This document shows, in pieces, positions 11,487-24,007 of a stretch of DNA of 64,000 nucleotides. A program made the translations under genes and the position numbers. The stretch's first letter is position 1, and each line of letters starts with the position of its first letter. The stretch is from the NCBI GenBank assembly GCA_023853785.1, contig JAJIRX010000961.1:1-64000 (forward strand). The letters are read 5' to 3'. The notes below the pieces were generated by a model. That model saw only the letters and a list, made by a program, of their open reading frames with translations. It did not search any database and was not told the origin of the DNA. The stretch comes from Psilocybe azurescens (taxonomy: Eukaryota; Basidiomycota; Agaricomycetes; Agaricales; Agrocybaceae).

Positions 11487-13493
11487 GATGGGGAAAAGGG
11501 CAAGGACAAAGAAGAGGATGTGGATGAGGACGAGCACTGGGATGATGAAGAGGGGGAGCACGAGCACTGGGACGCGGACGACGATGACCAGAGTGAGGAC
11601 ATTTGGTTCGATGCCTGTGGAAGTTCATGCAGTGGCTGTTAAACTGACAAACCATCAAAAATCCTCCATTTTTGCCGTGTATGTCTGACCCAGACTCCCT
11701 GGGATAGCAGTATGCTGGCCGGCATCGACAAGAAGCCAATTTCCGTGCTGCTTCATCCAACAGCTTGAAGTCAGGTCACCCACCGCGAGTCAATTAATCA
11801 GTTAAATGTAACAATTTTTGTACAACCAGCCAGCATCCGCCTCCCTAGTACCGATTTACGATGTGGGAGACGACTTATGTCTTGTCTCCTCCTGTCCCAC
11901 AATTCCACACACAGTAGAAATAGTTAGAATTTATTTTCCTGTCCACAACGTCTTGAATTCCCATTGCAATCCATCGTGCGTTATTCCGATGAAACGGATA
12001 TTGGAAATGTCGAAGGTGATGAAGCATTGGGAGCGCTCCCACTTCCATACGTGCTTGCTGTAGCGCCTGCTTGCTGTGTGTGTGCTCAGCCACGAGTGTC
12101 GAATCAATCACGGCTTCAATGCATGTAATGAGTGATTCCCGTATGGTCAATTAGGAGCAGGAGGAGAGAAGGCGTCGTGTATAGTGCAGGCGCACGTGTT
12201 GAGCGCGCATAGTATCGGCCTGCATAAATGGCAACGAGGTGTATAAGGCGAGAGATTGTGAATTGTATTTCTATATGAATCTCCTTAGCATTGTAACACA
12301 ACTCAGACCCGTCCGTGTTTGGCACATTATGCTTCTTAGTAGTTTTGAATATTCAAGAAGCTATGCCATTGATAACACATAACCGTACGCTGTTACTCCT
12401 CTGTTGCTTGTAGTGATATGCAAAACCATTCCTTGGCTCGCCTCGATATCTGCATCCAGGCGTACACAGAATTGACATGCTACATGAGGTTAAAATATAC
12501 TCTACCTGCTATTCTTCGTATTCTTTCTCAACTTTACACGTGCTATATATCCTGTGGTCCGACGACGATGTGACTCCTTTGACTTGAAATTATATCATAA
12601 CTGAAACGAAAATCATTCGAACTGTCTACTCTGCCCCCTCTCTCCTTACCTTTTTAACTTTGTCAAGGTCGCATAGATACCTTTTAGATATCTGCCTGGG
12701 ATTTAAAGGCTGCATTTAATTAAACTTGTCGTTGACAATGGCAGTGACACACATGCAGGAAATGACGAGTTTTTGATTATTATATGCGCACCTGTCAAAT
12801 GAGATTTTGAATTTTCCAACATAACTGAATGGCTGGTGGTACGGATTGGATGCAGGACTTTGTATTCCAAGATACATGTGGTGGTAGCCTAGTTGATGAA
12901 TGGATGTATGCATGGCATACAACCATACTTGTGGGCCCAGGGAAGTAGATTGGTGTCAGTGTCTTAACGTATACAGTAGATGGGAGATGTGAACAGCGTG
13001 TTATATTGTTGTCGTGAAGTTGACCAGAAAGTATTATGAGTCTACGACTAGGTACGCAGGGAGGTATTTGTCCCGTGCTGATGACGATGCTGATAAACAA
13101 AGGAGATAGGGGCATGTGTGCAGGTACGGCAAGCGCGTGTTTGTGAGTCAATGTCAGAACAGTGTGTGCGCATATCGAAGGTTGATGTGAGTGGTGGTGG
13201 GTGGCAGGCTTTTAACTACACTGGTAATCAAGCTTGATGCAGGTTACTTATGCGAGCCACGAGCGCTCAGCGATGACAACACGGACAGTGGATACTGACT
13301 CGGATTCTACACACTGTCCACTGGCTCAGCCGAGCAGTGTCTCACTGTTCAGAGCATGTGGGAGACATGAAAGAAGCAAAATTGGTGGAAGGAGACATAC
13401 TCAACAGAGAGTATATATATTTAACCCTTGAGCTTGAGAGGAACAGTGGTGACTATTGAATCAATGAATGAGAACAAGTTGGGTTGTCGCACA
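11487..13493. other. intergenic spacer of unit 1
   Basis: The spacer has blocks shared with other units. 11590-11980 resembles the conserved NLR 3' flank (TGTGGGAGACGACTTA, CACAATTCCACACACAGTAG). 12300-12720 is shared only with unit 5 (55640-56060). 12780-13440 corresponds to the upstream region of the coiled-coil gene. I see no separate gene. Confidence 0.5.
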
Positions 13494-13506
13494 CGGAAAG
13501 TTTCCG
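13494..13506. promoter_or_regulatory. CGG-N7-CCG inverted triplet upstream of coiled-coil copy 1
   Basis: CGGAAAGTTTCCG lies about 290 bp before the start codon, with ACCCTAACCCTAAG following at 13535-13548. Inverted CGG triplets are the usual target of fungal Zn2Cys6 regulators. The other four copies have an N6 spacer at the same place. The regulatory role is inferred. Confidence 0.4.
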
Positions 13507-13792
13507 ACACCGACGGGCCGAGGAGATTGAGGTGACCCTAACCCTAAGAAACCTGAACCGAGTGACATGAGGCTCGCAATTCAGGGTTTCCATCTCCTTC
13601 AACCGCCCTGCTATCGCTCAATAATGCTTATCCTCCGATGGTCTCATATCTGGAAATTACATGTAATGTGACACTGATATCTTGTCCTTGCACCATCTGA
13701 TCTTTGAAATATTGACTGCGATCTTCACCACATAGGACCTGGGCTTGTTTTTGACTCGTGTGCGAACACTTGACCAGAGGAGTTGAACAGAC

Positions 13793-16700
13793 ATGAGGCC
13801 CCCGCCGTCGACGTCAATGAATCAGAACGCGTCCCACCGCCCCACCCAACAGTGGGGTTAGCGCGAACACGAATTGGAAGTATAACTGGGGCGGAAAGAC
13901 GAAGAAGTGTGTGAGTTTCGAGCTCTGCTCTATCCTTGCCTGGATGTGAATTCTGATTCAAGTTCATTGCTCCTCTTTTCCCCTCCTCTTCCCTGTCTCC
14001 CCTTCTCACTGTCTATGTCACCCTGCGAAACTCAAACATCACAATACATCAGATAACATCTCTCCTTACCACGCGCAAAACCCACCTCACCAAGCTCTCC
14101 ATCCAGCAATTGCGCCTCCATGCGCTTGACACGCTTGATGCCCTGTGCACCACCCACGCATGCGAAACAACGGAACTGCATAGGGAGCTTTGGGCTTCGA
14201 GGAGGAAGGTGCAGGCGTGCGAGGAGGCGAGGGAGGGCGTGCAGAGGGAGCAGGATGGGTTGAGAGATGTAGTTGAGAGGCTTGTTGAGAGAGGTATGTG
14301 GATTTTCAGTTTACTTTGCATGAATGCTTCCTTCTATTGAGTGAAAGCGAGTTTTTGACGATGTGTTTGTGTAGTGCAAGTTGAACATGATTATAGGCAG
14401 TGGTCAGTCAGCCGGATGCAGCTGTGGATTCTCGCAGGTACGAACACGCGTAATAATACAGTACATACACTGTATAATCACACAGATGAAAGTCCTGGAG
14501 CTGTGTGGTGTGTTTGTATGAAGACGAGGGGAATGCGTGGAAGGGAGCGAGAGATACAGAGAGATAAGAGATAAGAGGATGGGGATGAGGGGGAGACGGA
14601 GGAAGAGCAGATCATCGTGATGCTCGACGTGACTGTTGAGCGGAACCGGATGTTCGAGAGCGAGATCAGAGGGTTGAACGAGCGGGTGAGTGTTCGCCTG
14701 CAATTTTTTGCGTATCTTTTTGTTCTCCCTGCAGTTCGTAGTACTTCCTGTCATTTCTCGTTCTCATTTCCACTGTGCATTCACATTGTTTTATGCCTTT
14801 GTTCTTTCCTTCCGCATTCATTATTCATTATATGCGTTTTTGCTTCCTTCTTAGTGTATATCTACCCAGTATAACCTCGTCTTTTTCGCTCTCGCTTTTT
14901 TCCGTGCTTTTGATTTTGATTTTAATTTTTCATTCGATTTGCCCATCGCGCTGTCCTCTTTTAAATGTTGAGTTCTGTTCTGCTCACTTACTCACTTACT
15001 CCTACTGCCGCTAACGCGAGGGCGGCATCTGCATCCGTTGCGGCCTGCGCTGCTACTTCTTCATCGTCGGCCACTTCAACACCTTCGGTCAAAACTAATA
15101 TCGACACCAAGGGAGCGGCTACCTCGACATTGGTTTCCAATGCTCCAGCTCCAGCTCTTTCATCGGAATCCAATTCCAGGCCTAGTACTATTGCTAACGG
15201 CCGTGCTCGTGCATCTTCGCCGTCCCCGCCGCCGCGTTTTACACCACCACAAACTTCAATCCCCCGCTCCCGCTGCTGATAAAAATCAACTTCAACCCCA
15301 GACACAGACACATATGCACACGCACACGCACATATTGCAAAGCCTCGAGCGGGAGATACGCGAGCTCGGTGGGCGAGTTGATATGTTCACGCGTGAGCGA
15401 GGGGTGTGGAGTGCTGTTGTTGGTATTTGTGTTGGTATTTGTGTTGGTGGTGTGAGAGGTGCGGATGGTGAGGGGTCTGGGTCTGGGTCTGGCGTGAATA
15501 TGGACACTGGCATGAATACGGGCATTGGCTATCGCTCTTGGACGGGTGCTGGGACGGGTGCTGGCTTTAAGGCAGACGCGCACAAGGACCGGGATAAGGA
15601 GGTCCAGGGGACGACGGGCGGGATGAACGCAGCGACGCGCACGCGCACGTCGGAATTGCAAGATCTGAAAACCCAGGTGTGTCGTTTGGAAGCAGAGTGT
15701 GCGCGGTGCTTTTTTATTATTACGTTTTTACGTTCTCCCCTTCTTTCTCTTTTCCGTTTGTTTTGTTTTTCATTCAAACCATCCGCGCTTCTTGGTTTTG
15801 TTCCTGGGGATCGAAGAAGTGGGAGTCTTTCGGGTTTAAGTTTTTGCTTTTGTCTTTGTTTTGGATGAATTTTTTGTGTTTTCCGGTCCGATGCGACGCG
15901 ACGCGTGACGGCGCTAATTTACTTGATGGATAGGTTGCGAGAGGAGGTTGAGGAGATGCGTCGGCGTGGTGGGTCGGTAGTGCAAGATCATGGGAAGGAT
16001 CAAGTGCGAGAGTGGGAGACGAGAGAGCGAAATGTGAACGTGGGTGTGGGTGTAAATGTGGACACTGCGAAGCAGGACTCGGAAAAGGGGCTTGCACGTC
16101 GACATTGACATAGTCACCAGCACGATGATGATGAGTGACGAGAAGAGGAGTAGCGTGCCGACGCTGGGGATGGGGGCCGTGGGCGGTTGATATCGCTGCT
16201 CGGCGTCCCTTCGCCTGAGTGCATCAGATATTCGTCTTTCATCTTTCGTCTTTCGTTACCTAATTTGTTTTGCGACTCTCTGTTTCTGTTTGTTTTTCGA
16301 CTCCCCTTTTTCTTACTCATGTTTTCTGTTATCAATCCATACTTCGCCACTGTTTAAAAAATATTTCTCCACACTTGCGACTTTCGTATATTTCGACATC
16401 ATTTTTTCGTTTTCGTTTGTCTCGATATTCCCATTTTTTCTTTCTCTTTTTATTTATTTCGACTCGGCCTTTCTGATCCGCTCTGTCGTCTTTTTCTTTA
16501 CAGAACGTACAGAATGCGAACACGAGCGCCCTCAGCAGCAGCAGCTCGTCTGACATGGTGATTTCCATCTCTGCCTCCGTCTCCGGAAGCGCAGGCGCTG
16601 TTCCCGTTCTCATCCCGGATTCAGATCCAATACTTCCTCCCCTTCCTGCTCTTGGTACTGTTCATGGTCCCGATGTGCCGAGTTTATTGGATGACGACAA

Positions 16701-17165
16701 CGAAAACGGAGACAGGGACGGCTAGATGTCGATGGAGCTTGCAACGCCGCTGATGCCTACGAGCGTGATCTCAATATCTGTTCATGATTCGAGGAGGTTG
16801 GAGGTGGTCAAGGGGTGCGCTCGCGTCGATCATTGGATGAGAGGCAGGGTCGAGATCGGAATCAGGACTATCTGAATGACGAAGATCAGAGTGGCGATCG
16901 CCAACACGAACATGAATACGAACACGAACAGCAGGAAGAGTCTGGCGACAACGGCGATGGCGATTATGATGAGGATCTGCGAGACGGAGATGTAACGGTG
17001 CGATCGCCGTTCGCGTTGCCGCCGCCGGTGTTGTTGCTGTTAGAGCAGAATGTGGGGGATGGGGAGCAGAAGGGCGCTGCACACGAGCAGCGAAAAAGGA
17101 AGCTTTTAGATTTACCAATCATGACTACTCCTCGAGTCTTTGCATCGGTTTGTCATATGTTATAG
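13793..17165 (+). pseudogene. Ser/Ala-rich coiled-coil gene, copy 1 (unknown function)
   Basis: This is the first of five copies of a multi-exon gene that I do not recognise. The start ATG AGG CCC is at 13793. Exon 1 (MNQNASHRPTQQ) meets an in-frame TAG. Recognisable exons follow: 14053-14293 (ITSLLTTRKTHLTKLS, then ...RRKVQACEEAREG...VERLVER), 14375-14437 (VEHDYRQW), about 14590-14685 (MLDVTVERNRMFESEI), then ELGGRVDMFTRERG, DLKTQVCRLEAEC, RLREEVEEMRRRGG, NTSALSSSSSSDM and a final charged exon to 17165 (RNQDYLNDEDQSGDRQHEHE). Heptad-like Leu/Glu/Arg patterning predicts coiled coil, and acidic and Ser-rich linkers separate the coils. Exon 4 is shortened relative to copy 2. With several stops, this copy is decayed. 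Confidence 0.55.
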
Positions 17166-18271
17166 CAGAGTATTAAGTGCTGAAGGCACATCGCATGTTA
17201 AATGAGGAAGAATTGACCAAATTGATACTTCAAGGCTAATCGTTATGACGTTTTAATTTGAACCGGTGCTCCGGGGAGATGGTGGGGAGTTAGCAACCCC
17301 TCGCACCCACCTAGGACATGTAAAGTTTTGATTTTTCTTTGTGGACTACTTCTGGATACCCAATGGATTCAGGCTGCACATTCTATAAGTTTAGAACTTG
17401 ATTAATTGTGATAAAACAATACCGCATGATTTTTTAACTTGCACGAGCTAGCGCGCAACTAGCGCATAAATGTGCACGCAAGGCCCCTAGTTACCACTTG
17501 AATTTCCGATTGCCCCTGTGTATTGCGTGCCTTACCAAGCAGCGCTTCTTAGTTTGACACCACATATCTGTTTCGGGTTGGTCAGCGATTTTCTGGCTCT
17601 GAAGCAACGGCTATTAGATCTTCTTGCTGTCATTGTTTTTTCATTCTAAAACTTCTTGCCAGCGCTGTTCTGTACATCTCACCGATCATTACCATTTGAC
17701 AAGAGGAATACTGGGGCCACCACCCCTCTTTGTCCACGCAGCACGCATCATCACGGTTGAGGTTGGATAGTAAATGATGTCAATAGTATTATGGCTGGGC
17801 ACATTGCGGCGGACGTGTCGACGATCTCATACAATTTGAGGTGTCTGATTTTCGTCAGGCTCAGGAATCTGGAATAGCGACTATTTATCTCTTTCATTCT
17901 AAATCTTTTGGTGTATAATAGGCCGCAACTAGTAATTATGGGTAGCAGGAAGTACCAGGACTAAAGATTAAGCTCGGGACTACTATGTATAATCTTTACT
18001 TCTACCATTGTGCTCGTAGCTAGTTATACTAGTGGTAGTAGACGTATACAAGTATAACTAACCCCGGCATTCGATCATTATTGTATGCAAAAGATTGACT
18101 TCTACTACACTTTCGAGAACTAGAATCTCTCGTTCATCATTTACCCTTCTCATGGTGTGCACATAATTTTTGTATAAATCGAGGATGTTCCTCTCGTTTG
18201 GGCTTTCACTGGCCAACGGCTTATCGTCGTCGATTAAAACGATTTCTCAACTTGTACATCAATCAAACATC
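17166..18271. other. no gene recognised
   Basis: AT-rich sequence between unit 1 and the secreted-protein gene. I see no open frame with family resemblance and no clean terminal repeats. The last 100 bp are the 5' flank of the gene at 18272. Confidence 0.4.
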
Positions 18272-18737
18272 ATGAAATTTGCATCTATTGTGATCGCTTC
18301 TATCCTTCTGTTTGCCACCCAGGTAGCATCCTCTGCCGGGTCTGTCGATGGAAGCCATGAGGTCTGTGCTTACTTCTTCACCATCCCACGAGTCTCCATC
18401 ATTACCACATCATCATTAAGAGCACAACATACTAAATACCATACAAACAGACCAACGCCGGAACGGGCTTCAACATCCGCGACGTTTCCGGGACCAACGG
18501 CCTCCAAGCCTTCGTTTCGGGCTACGGCGGGGGCGGCTCCGGCTGGTACGACGTCCCTTCGTCCTTCGACAACCCCGCCACCGCACACTGGAGTAGGTCC
18601 GGCTGGGAGATCGTCGGGTTCCAGGTCCCCACCACGGGCGAGACCAGGGGTGGTATTTGGAAACGGGGAGCGGGGTTACGAACCTGACATTCTTTGGGTT
18701 TAGTCAGGATATTGGACTTACGCGCGATGGTTTGTAG
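18272..18737 (+). CDS. small secreted protein, probable one-base frameshift near the end
   Basis: There are two exons, 18272-18361 and 18451-18737, joined by an 89-bp intron (GTCTGT...ACAAACAG). The start MKFASIVIASILLFATQVASS is a clear signal peptide. The mature part reads TNAGTGFNIRDVSGTNGLQ, then a GYGGGGSGWYDVPSSF segment and HWSRSGWEIVGFQ. It is Gly/Trp-rich and resembles small secreted proteins of basidiomycetes of unknown function. As written, the frame stops at 18687. If the GGGG run near 18676 had one more G, it would continue VTNLTFFGFSQDIGLTRDGL and stop at 18735-18737, a natural hydrophobic ending. The gene is either newly broken or affected by a homopolymer error. Confidence 0.65.
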
Positions 18738-19655
18738 GTGGGATGATGGGAGTGTCTTCAGGTCGTTGATTGTTATATGTTGGATTTGGAGTAAAACGAA
18801 AAGAAAATTGGTACAAAGAAGCTACATAAGCAAGAAAAGGGGCTGGGAATATGATACACCTCTGGCAACCCCGGAAGCTTGAGGAGAGTATGCAATCGGA
18901 ATCTATCCAATAAAGAAATCTTCCCGGAAAGCGGATCAAGGTACTTACAGGACAGCTACAAGAGCTTCAGCTGACAGTAGTAAGAGTCATTAAATCGGGC
19001 CTTTAGCAAACTAACAATTGACTCCAACTGGTTTTTATTAAGATCAATGAGCTTCACGCTAGATGAAACGGAAGAGGGGTAATTTACTGCAGTGAGTTAG
19101 TGCCACAATAGCGGCACAGGAAAAGGCATGGCATGTTCATGGTAGCCTGTGGTATCTGTGCACGTCCGTGCTACGTTTTTGCTCTGTAATTTGAGATCCA
19201 TCAGGGGAAAAAAATACCTGAGTAGTGCTATATAGCCCCAGTAGCACTGGTAGCTGGATTGCATGTCCCCCTTTGCTGTAGCACCTGGTAGTCACATGTG
19301 ACAGCTACTGTAGTCCCAGTAGCATTAGTAGATTCTGTGTGCGACTACATAGCTCCAGTAACTGTTATATGTCACTATACAGCCTCAGTAGCCATCATAA
19401 CCACCTAAATACTGTGGGTGGCTACATATCTGCCACTTGTGTCTACTGTATATATATCTGTAATACTTTACTCTGTCCCACAAGTACTGGTTGTTACTTA
19501 CTTGGTTTATTGGAAATTTTCTGAGTTGGTCCCACTTGGAATCTAGTTAGAATTGCTCAGAATGTACATACTCAGTTCACAAGAGAATGCTTAGTCAGTC
19601 TTACATAATAAATTCTTATATAAGTTCTGAAATAATACATCAAAGTCACATGATA
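18738..19655. other. no gene; short CTAC/GTAG-rich repeats
   Basis: No coding frame is supported. Around 19210-19450 short words such as CCAGTAGC, CTACTGTAG and ACATAGCTCCAGTA recur in both orientations, probably an old degenerate repeat. The last bases are the TA target site of the Tc1-type element. Confidence 0.45.
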
Positions 19656-19866
19656 CAGTAGCTCAAAAAACCGTCCCAATGTTTGGCACTTTCTCACTAA
19701 TTGTTTAATAACTTGGGAAATAAATTATGTAAAAGTCTGCAAATATTATATGTTATAGTTTACCATGTGACTAACATATTTCTCACCAAGGTCACATGAT
19801 TTTAACAAAAACTAATTAAGTAATGAAATTTACAAAATAATAGAGCATTGGGACAGTTTTTGACTC
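19656..19866 (+). repeat. left terminal inverted repeat of the Tc1-type element
   Basis: About 211 bp, matching the reverse complement of 21045-21257 with only scattered mismatches. The outer motif CAAAAAACCGTCCCAATG and the inner motif CATTGGGACAGTTTTTG face each other, giving two candidate transposase binding sites per end. Confidence 0.85.
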
Positions 19867-19871
19867 TCTAT

Positions 19872-20898
19872 CTAGTACTTAGTATGGCCTCCCTTTTCCT
19901 TGACAACAGCCTCCATTCTCCTTGGCATGCTTTCTATAAGCCTTTGGCATATTTCTGAAGGTATTTCAGTCCATTCCTTTGCCAATCTCTCCCACAATTC
20001 AAATGCTCCTTTGGGTGGTGTTTCATAGGTGTTCATTTGCCTTTTGAGGTAAACCCAAAGGTGTTCAATGGGGTTGAGATTAGGGGATTGGGGTGGCCAC
20101 TCCATAACTTCAACATCATTGGCCAAAAACCATTCTTGAGCTTTTTGGAGGTGTGTTTGGGGTCATTATCCTGCTGAAAAATCCTTTTCCCCTCTGCCAT
20201 CTCCAAGTTGTCAAAGCTTTCATCCACCCCATGCTCCAAAATTTCACAGTATTGGTCTGCATTCATTTTCCCCTCAACCTCAGTGAGTGTTCCAACACCA
20301 TTCCACCCCATACAACCCCATACCATGAGATTGTTGCCCCCTCCATGCTTGACAGTTGGTGATGTTGTTCTATCTGAGATTGCTTCACCCTTGGGTTTCC
20401 ATGTATAGACCCTTCCATCTGAGCCAATCCTGTTGATTTTTGTTTCATCTGACCAGAGTACTCTTTTCCAATCCTCCACAGTCCAGCCAACATGATTCTG
20501 GGCAAATTTTAGGCATTTTTACGGTGGATAGCCTTGAGGAGGGGCTGTTTTGATTTAACAACAGAGCCGGAAGTTATTTTCTTTGAGGGCATTTCCAACT
20601 GTTTGGGCACAAACAGGAGAGGGAATAGCATCATTGATGAAGTGTGTTGCCTGGACAGCATTGTCCAGCTGTCCTGTTTTGATTTGACAAAAAGGACCTG
20701 TTTATCCTTGGGAGTAAGCTTGGAGGGACGTCCACCTTTGTTGTTTTGGGGGTTTTCTTTGTTGGCATCCACTTCCCTCTTGATTCTTCCAACAGTAGAC
20801 TTTCCCAAACCAGTTTTAGACTCTATTTGACAAAGAGAATAGCCCTCTTCAAGAAGATTAAGAACAGAATTGTACTGAGAAGGTGTTGCAGGCTTCAT
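19872..20898 (-). pseudogene. Tc1-type transposase, DD34E, split by single-base indels
   Basis: Cut-and-paste transposase acting in the nucleus on the flanking inverted repeats. From the start MKPATPSQYNSVLNLLEEGY (20898) there is an N-terminal helix-turn-helix (YSLCQIESKTGLGKSTVGRI), a GRPSKLT linker and then the DDE_3 catalytic core: VLWSDETKINR (first Asp), FQQDNDPKHTS (second Asp) and WPPQSPNLNPIEHLW (Glu), with 34 residues between the last two. The frame changes four times. Three are one-base losses in A-runs, near the KSKQ, IHRK and HTSKK codons. One is a single-base gain after NNFR. The net length of 1027 nt corrected by these events is exactly 343 codons. It is either decayed or affected by homopolymer errors. 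Confidence 0.88.
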
Positions 20899-21044
20899 GA
20901 TGTGGTGGTTAAAGAGAAAGATGGTTGAACTTGAATTCAACATTGCAAATGTGTACAAATAGTGTCACATGACCTTGTTTAATTTTCTCACAATTTATAC
21001 AAAGCAATTTGGCTTTCTACAAGCATGTAAAGCTATTATTTTAT

Positions 21045-21257
21045 AGGGTCAAAAAACTGTCCCAATGTTTTATTATTTTGTAAATTCCATTACTTAATCA
21101 GTTTTTGTTAAAATTATGTGACCTTGGTCAGAAATATGTTAGTCACATGTTAAACTATAACATATAATATTTTCAGACTTTTACATAATTTATTTCCCAA
21201 GTTATTAAACAATTAGTGAGAAAGTGCCAAACATTGGGACGGTTTTTTGAGCTACTG
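21045..21257 (-). repeat. right terminal inverted repeat of the Tc1-type element
   Basis: Partner of 19656-19866, with the same outer and inner motif arrangement. Confidence 0.85.
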
Positions 21258-22369
21258 TATTTGTAATAAATGTGGAATGATAAAATACACTCAACAGAAA
21301 TTAAACCAATAGCTTTACATATAATAATTCTACACATGCTCTACCAAATTCACCATCACTGCTTGTGCTATCCACCACATTTAATGAATTATATACCCTT
21401 GTTTTCAACACCAAATAATATATTCTGGCACTTCCTCTCAAGCTATACCCACATATTATATATCAAAATAATCAGAAAATTGAGGGCAATGTGTCTGCAA
21501 TTAAATCATCATGTGAATATTAGGTCAGCATATTTTCTGCCTGGTACATATAGGGCAGTGTAAAGACCTCTTTCAAACTGGCCAGTAATTTATGGTTATA
21601 TCTTACAGTTTGTAACTAACTTTTTTCTGACCAACCTTCTCAGGTGTGTCTTAAATCATGGTTCCCTCTGCTTGCTGTGTAGGCCTCTATGAGCAATAGC
21701 TGCTCATGGATTGAGTGGACTGAGCACAGTGAAAAATAGTTTATAAAGCATATTAAGCATATTTGTAAGAGATCTTTTCAACCTCTGACAGCAGGGAGGT
21801 GGAAATCAAAGCTTTGCAGTTAATCTCCCTTACAGAAGTTGAAGAAGAATGTGTTCAACAAGGCAAAGGAGTTCATTATTTGTCAATTTTGTACACAGGG
21901 TACTGCCTTCTATTCTTGTTGATTGGGTCTGATTTTTGACATGCATAACACATGAGGACTTTTACTTGACAATGATTCAATATCATTATATTTGTTTTTG
22001 TCTCCACCCATTGTGCTACAGTATATACATTCTCATCATGATTGCATTTATTTTTATATTGTATCTATAACTTGTCTATGCTATATATTTCTTGCTCTCA
22101 TTCTCATTACATTGTGTGTGTCATGTGTGAAATTTTGGTTGAACTATTCTTCGAGGTAAGTAAAAATAATTTGAAATAAGATTAAGTAAGATGTAATTGG
22201 AAGTAAGAAATATCACTATATAACCCTACTAAGCTGAAATTGTTTATTGCATAATCTATGTAGCCTATATAATACTCATATAGAAATAATATGTATTGAT
22301 AACATAGACTATGAGCTATGTAGTGTCAGTAACATTGATCAGAGTCTATATAGAGCAGTACTTTACCAT
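21258..22369. other. AT-rich stretch, no gene recognised
   Basis: No frame longer than about 100 codons and no family resemblance. I found no clean terminal repeats. Confidence 0.4.
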
Positions 22370-24007
22370 CCCCACACAGTCCATATGGAGTCCACTGGAC
22401 TTGCCCATATACTGAGTGTAAAAGGTAAACAGAGTCCAGTGGACTCCAGTGAACTCCACTGGATTCCACTGTACTTTAGTAGATCTTATACTATACAGTG
22501 AATATGGACTAAGATAACTGCAGTCCACTGGAGTCCACTGAACTCTGGTGGACTTGATACAGTAAATAAGTTCAATCATAACATAAATTCAGATGAGTGG
22601 AATACAATATATTAATAACAATTTAATACATTACTATCTACTTGCAAGGGCCAAGACAAAAAGAAGAAAAAGTGAATAAAAATAAAAATAAAAAGGGGGA
22701 GCAGGAGGATGGTGGTGTTGGCTGTAGCACCCACCATCTGCATCATCATCATTGCTGTCCTTGCCCCTGCCTGCCACCCTCGCCTTTGCTGTCTGCATTC
22801 TTGTCCTTGCTCTTGCCTGCTGTCCTCCTCTTGCCTGCTGTCCTCTTGCCTGCTGTCCTCTTGCCTGCCATCCTCCTCTTGCCTGCTGTCCTCTTGCCTG
22901 CCATCCTCCTCTTGCCTGCCATCCTCCTCTTGCCTGCTGTCCTCTTGCCTGCCATCCTCCTCTTGCCTGCCATCCTCCTCTCACCTGCCATCCTTGCCCT
23001 TGCCCGCTGTACTCACTTGCTGTCTGTGTCCTCACCCTCCTTTCTCTCACCTGCTGTCCTTGCCCTTGCCCTTGCCCTCACTGTCCACATCCTCTCTCTA
23101 GCCCTTGCCCTTGCCATTCTTGCCATCCACATCCTTGCTGGCCATTCTTGCCCTTGCCATCCACATCCTTGCCATCCTTGTCCTTGCTATTGCCGTCCTT
23201 GTCCTTGCTGTCACACCCTTGTCCTTGCTGTCTCCACCCTTGTCCTTGCTGTCTCCACCCTTGTCCTTGCCATCACTGTCCTTGTTCTTGCCGTCACCAT
23301 TCTTGTCCTTGCCGTCGCCGTCCTTGTCCTCACCATTGCAGCCTTCCTTGCCCTCATTGTTGTCCTTGTTGTCCTTGTTATCGCAGTTGTCCATGTCAGT
23401 CCTTGTTGTTGTGTGTGTGGCAGTTGCAGTCGTCATGGACAGCAGAGAGGGCAAGGACAGTGGCAGTGACAGAAAAAGGAGAGGAAGGGAGTGGGTGGTG
23501 GTTGGAAAAAAGAGCTGATGTGTACATTTGATTGTTGTCATGCCAATCAGCCAATGCTGGGCACATGTGCACATCACATGTGCCTGTGAAATTTTCACCC
23601 CACAGACTGAACAAAATACAAAAATGTATTCATAGGAGGCTTTGCTCACTGTTTTGTTTAATTGTTATTTCATAGAGTTTATTTCCATTGACTGTAGTCT
23701 TTTATTTTTGCAATTCATATTAATATTAATAACTAATGATCATACTTTGGATATTGTGTTAATTATTGCATCCAGTGGACTCCACTGGACTGTGCTAATA
23801 AATATATTATTTGTTGTTGTTCAGTGAATATTTAAGCCCAAGTCCAGTGGACTCCAGTGGACTTGACTGGACTCATAATCCACTGGACTGAGACTGGACT
23901 GTAAATTTGGCAAGAGTCCAGTCCAGTCCAGTCCAGTGGACTAGACAATCTGTCAGCCAGTTTGGCTGGGCAGAGAGTCCACTGGAGTCCATATGGATTG
24001 TGTGGGG
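22370..24007. repeat. inverted-repeat structure with GTCCASTGGAC palindrome clusters
   Basis: The left arm at 22370-22403 (CCCCACACAGTCCATATGG...) is matched in inverse by the right arm at 23977-24007 (...CCATATGGATTGTGTGGGG). Inside each end lie clusters of the palindromic words GTCCACTGGAC and GTCCAGTGGAC, at about 22390-22560 and 23770-23960. The centre is the low-complexity block 22760-23395. This suggests an undescribed non-autonomous element with many subterminal binding sites, but I could not identify a target duplication. Confidence 0.5.
22760..23395. repeat. minisatellite / low-complexity block
   Basis: Variable-length units such as CTTGCCTGCTGTCCTC and CTTGCCTGCCATCCTCCT are repeated at about 22810-22990, followed by CTTGTCCTTGCTGTCTCCAC-type units to about 23340. 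Several frames on both strands stay open because of the composition, so the open frames are not evidence of a gene. Confidence 0.85.

Larger units (their letters stand above)
19656..21257. mobile_element. Tc1/mariner-type DNA transposon (1602 bp)
   Basis: The element is bounded by CAGTAGCTCAAAAAACCG and its exact inverse and is flanked by TA at 19654-19655 and 21258-21259. The inverted repeats are about 210 bp long and nearly identical. Each repeat also carries an inner, oppositely oriented copy of the terminal motif, CATTGGGACAGTTTTT. The single gene inside, on the minus strand, is a DD34E transposase. The near-perfect ends suggest recent insertion. Confidence 0.93.

Noticed and set aside
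13535..13548. CCCTAACCCTAA as telomeric repeat
   Set aside because: Only two units, repeated at the same position in all coiled-coil upstream regions. This is not an array, so a promoter motif is the better reading.
14988..15661. Antisense frames across the coiled-coil genes
   Set aside because: They are shadows of the Ser/Ala/Arg-rich sense exons and are not conserved in phase between copies.
22634..23650. Long overlapping open frames on both strands (GGWQARG-type and LPAVLLPAIL-type repeats)
   Set aside because: They come from a CT-rich minisatellite that is open in several frames at once. No start context, splice signal or family resemblance.
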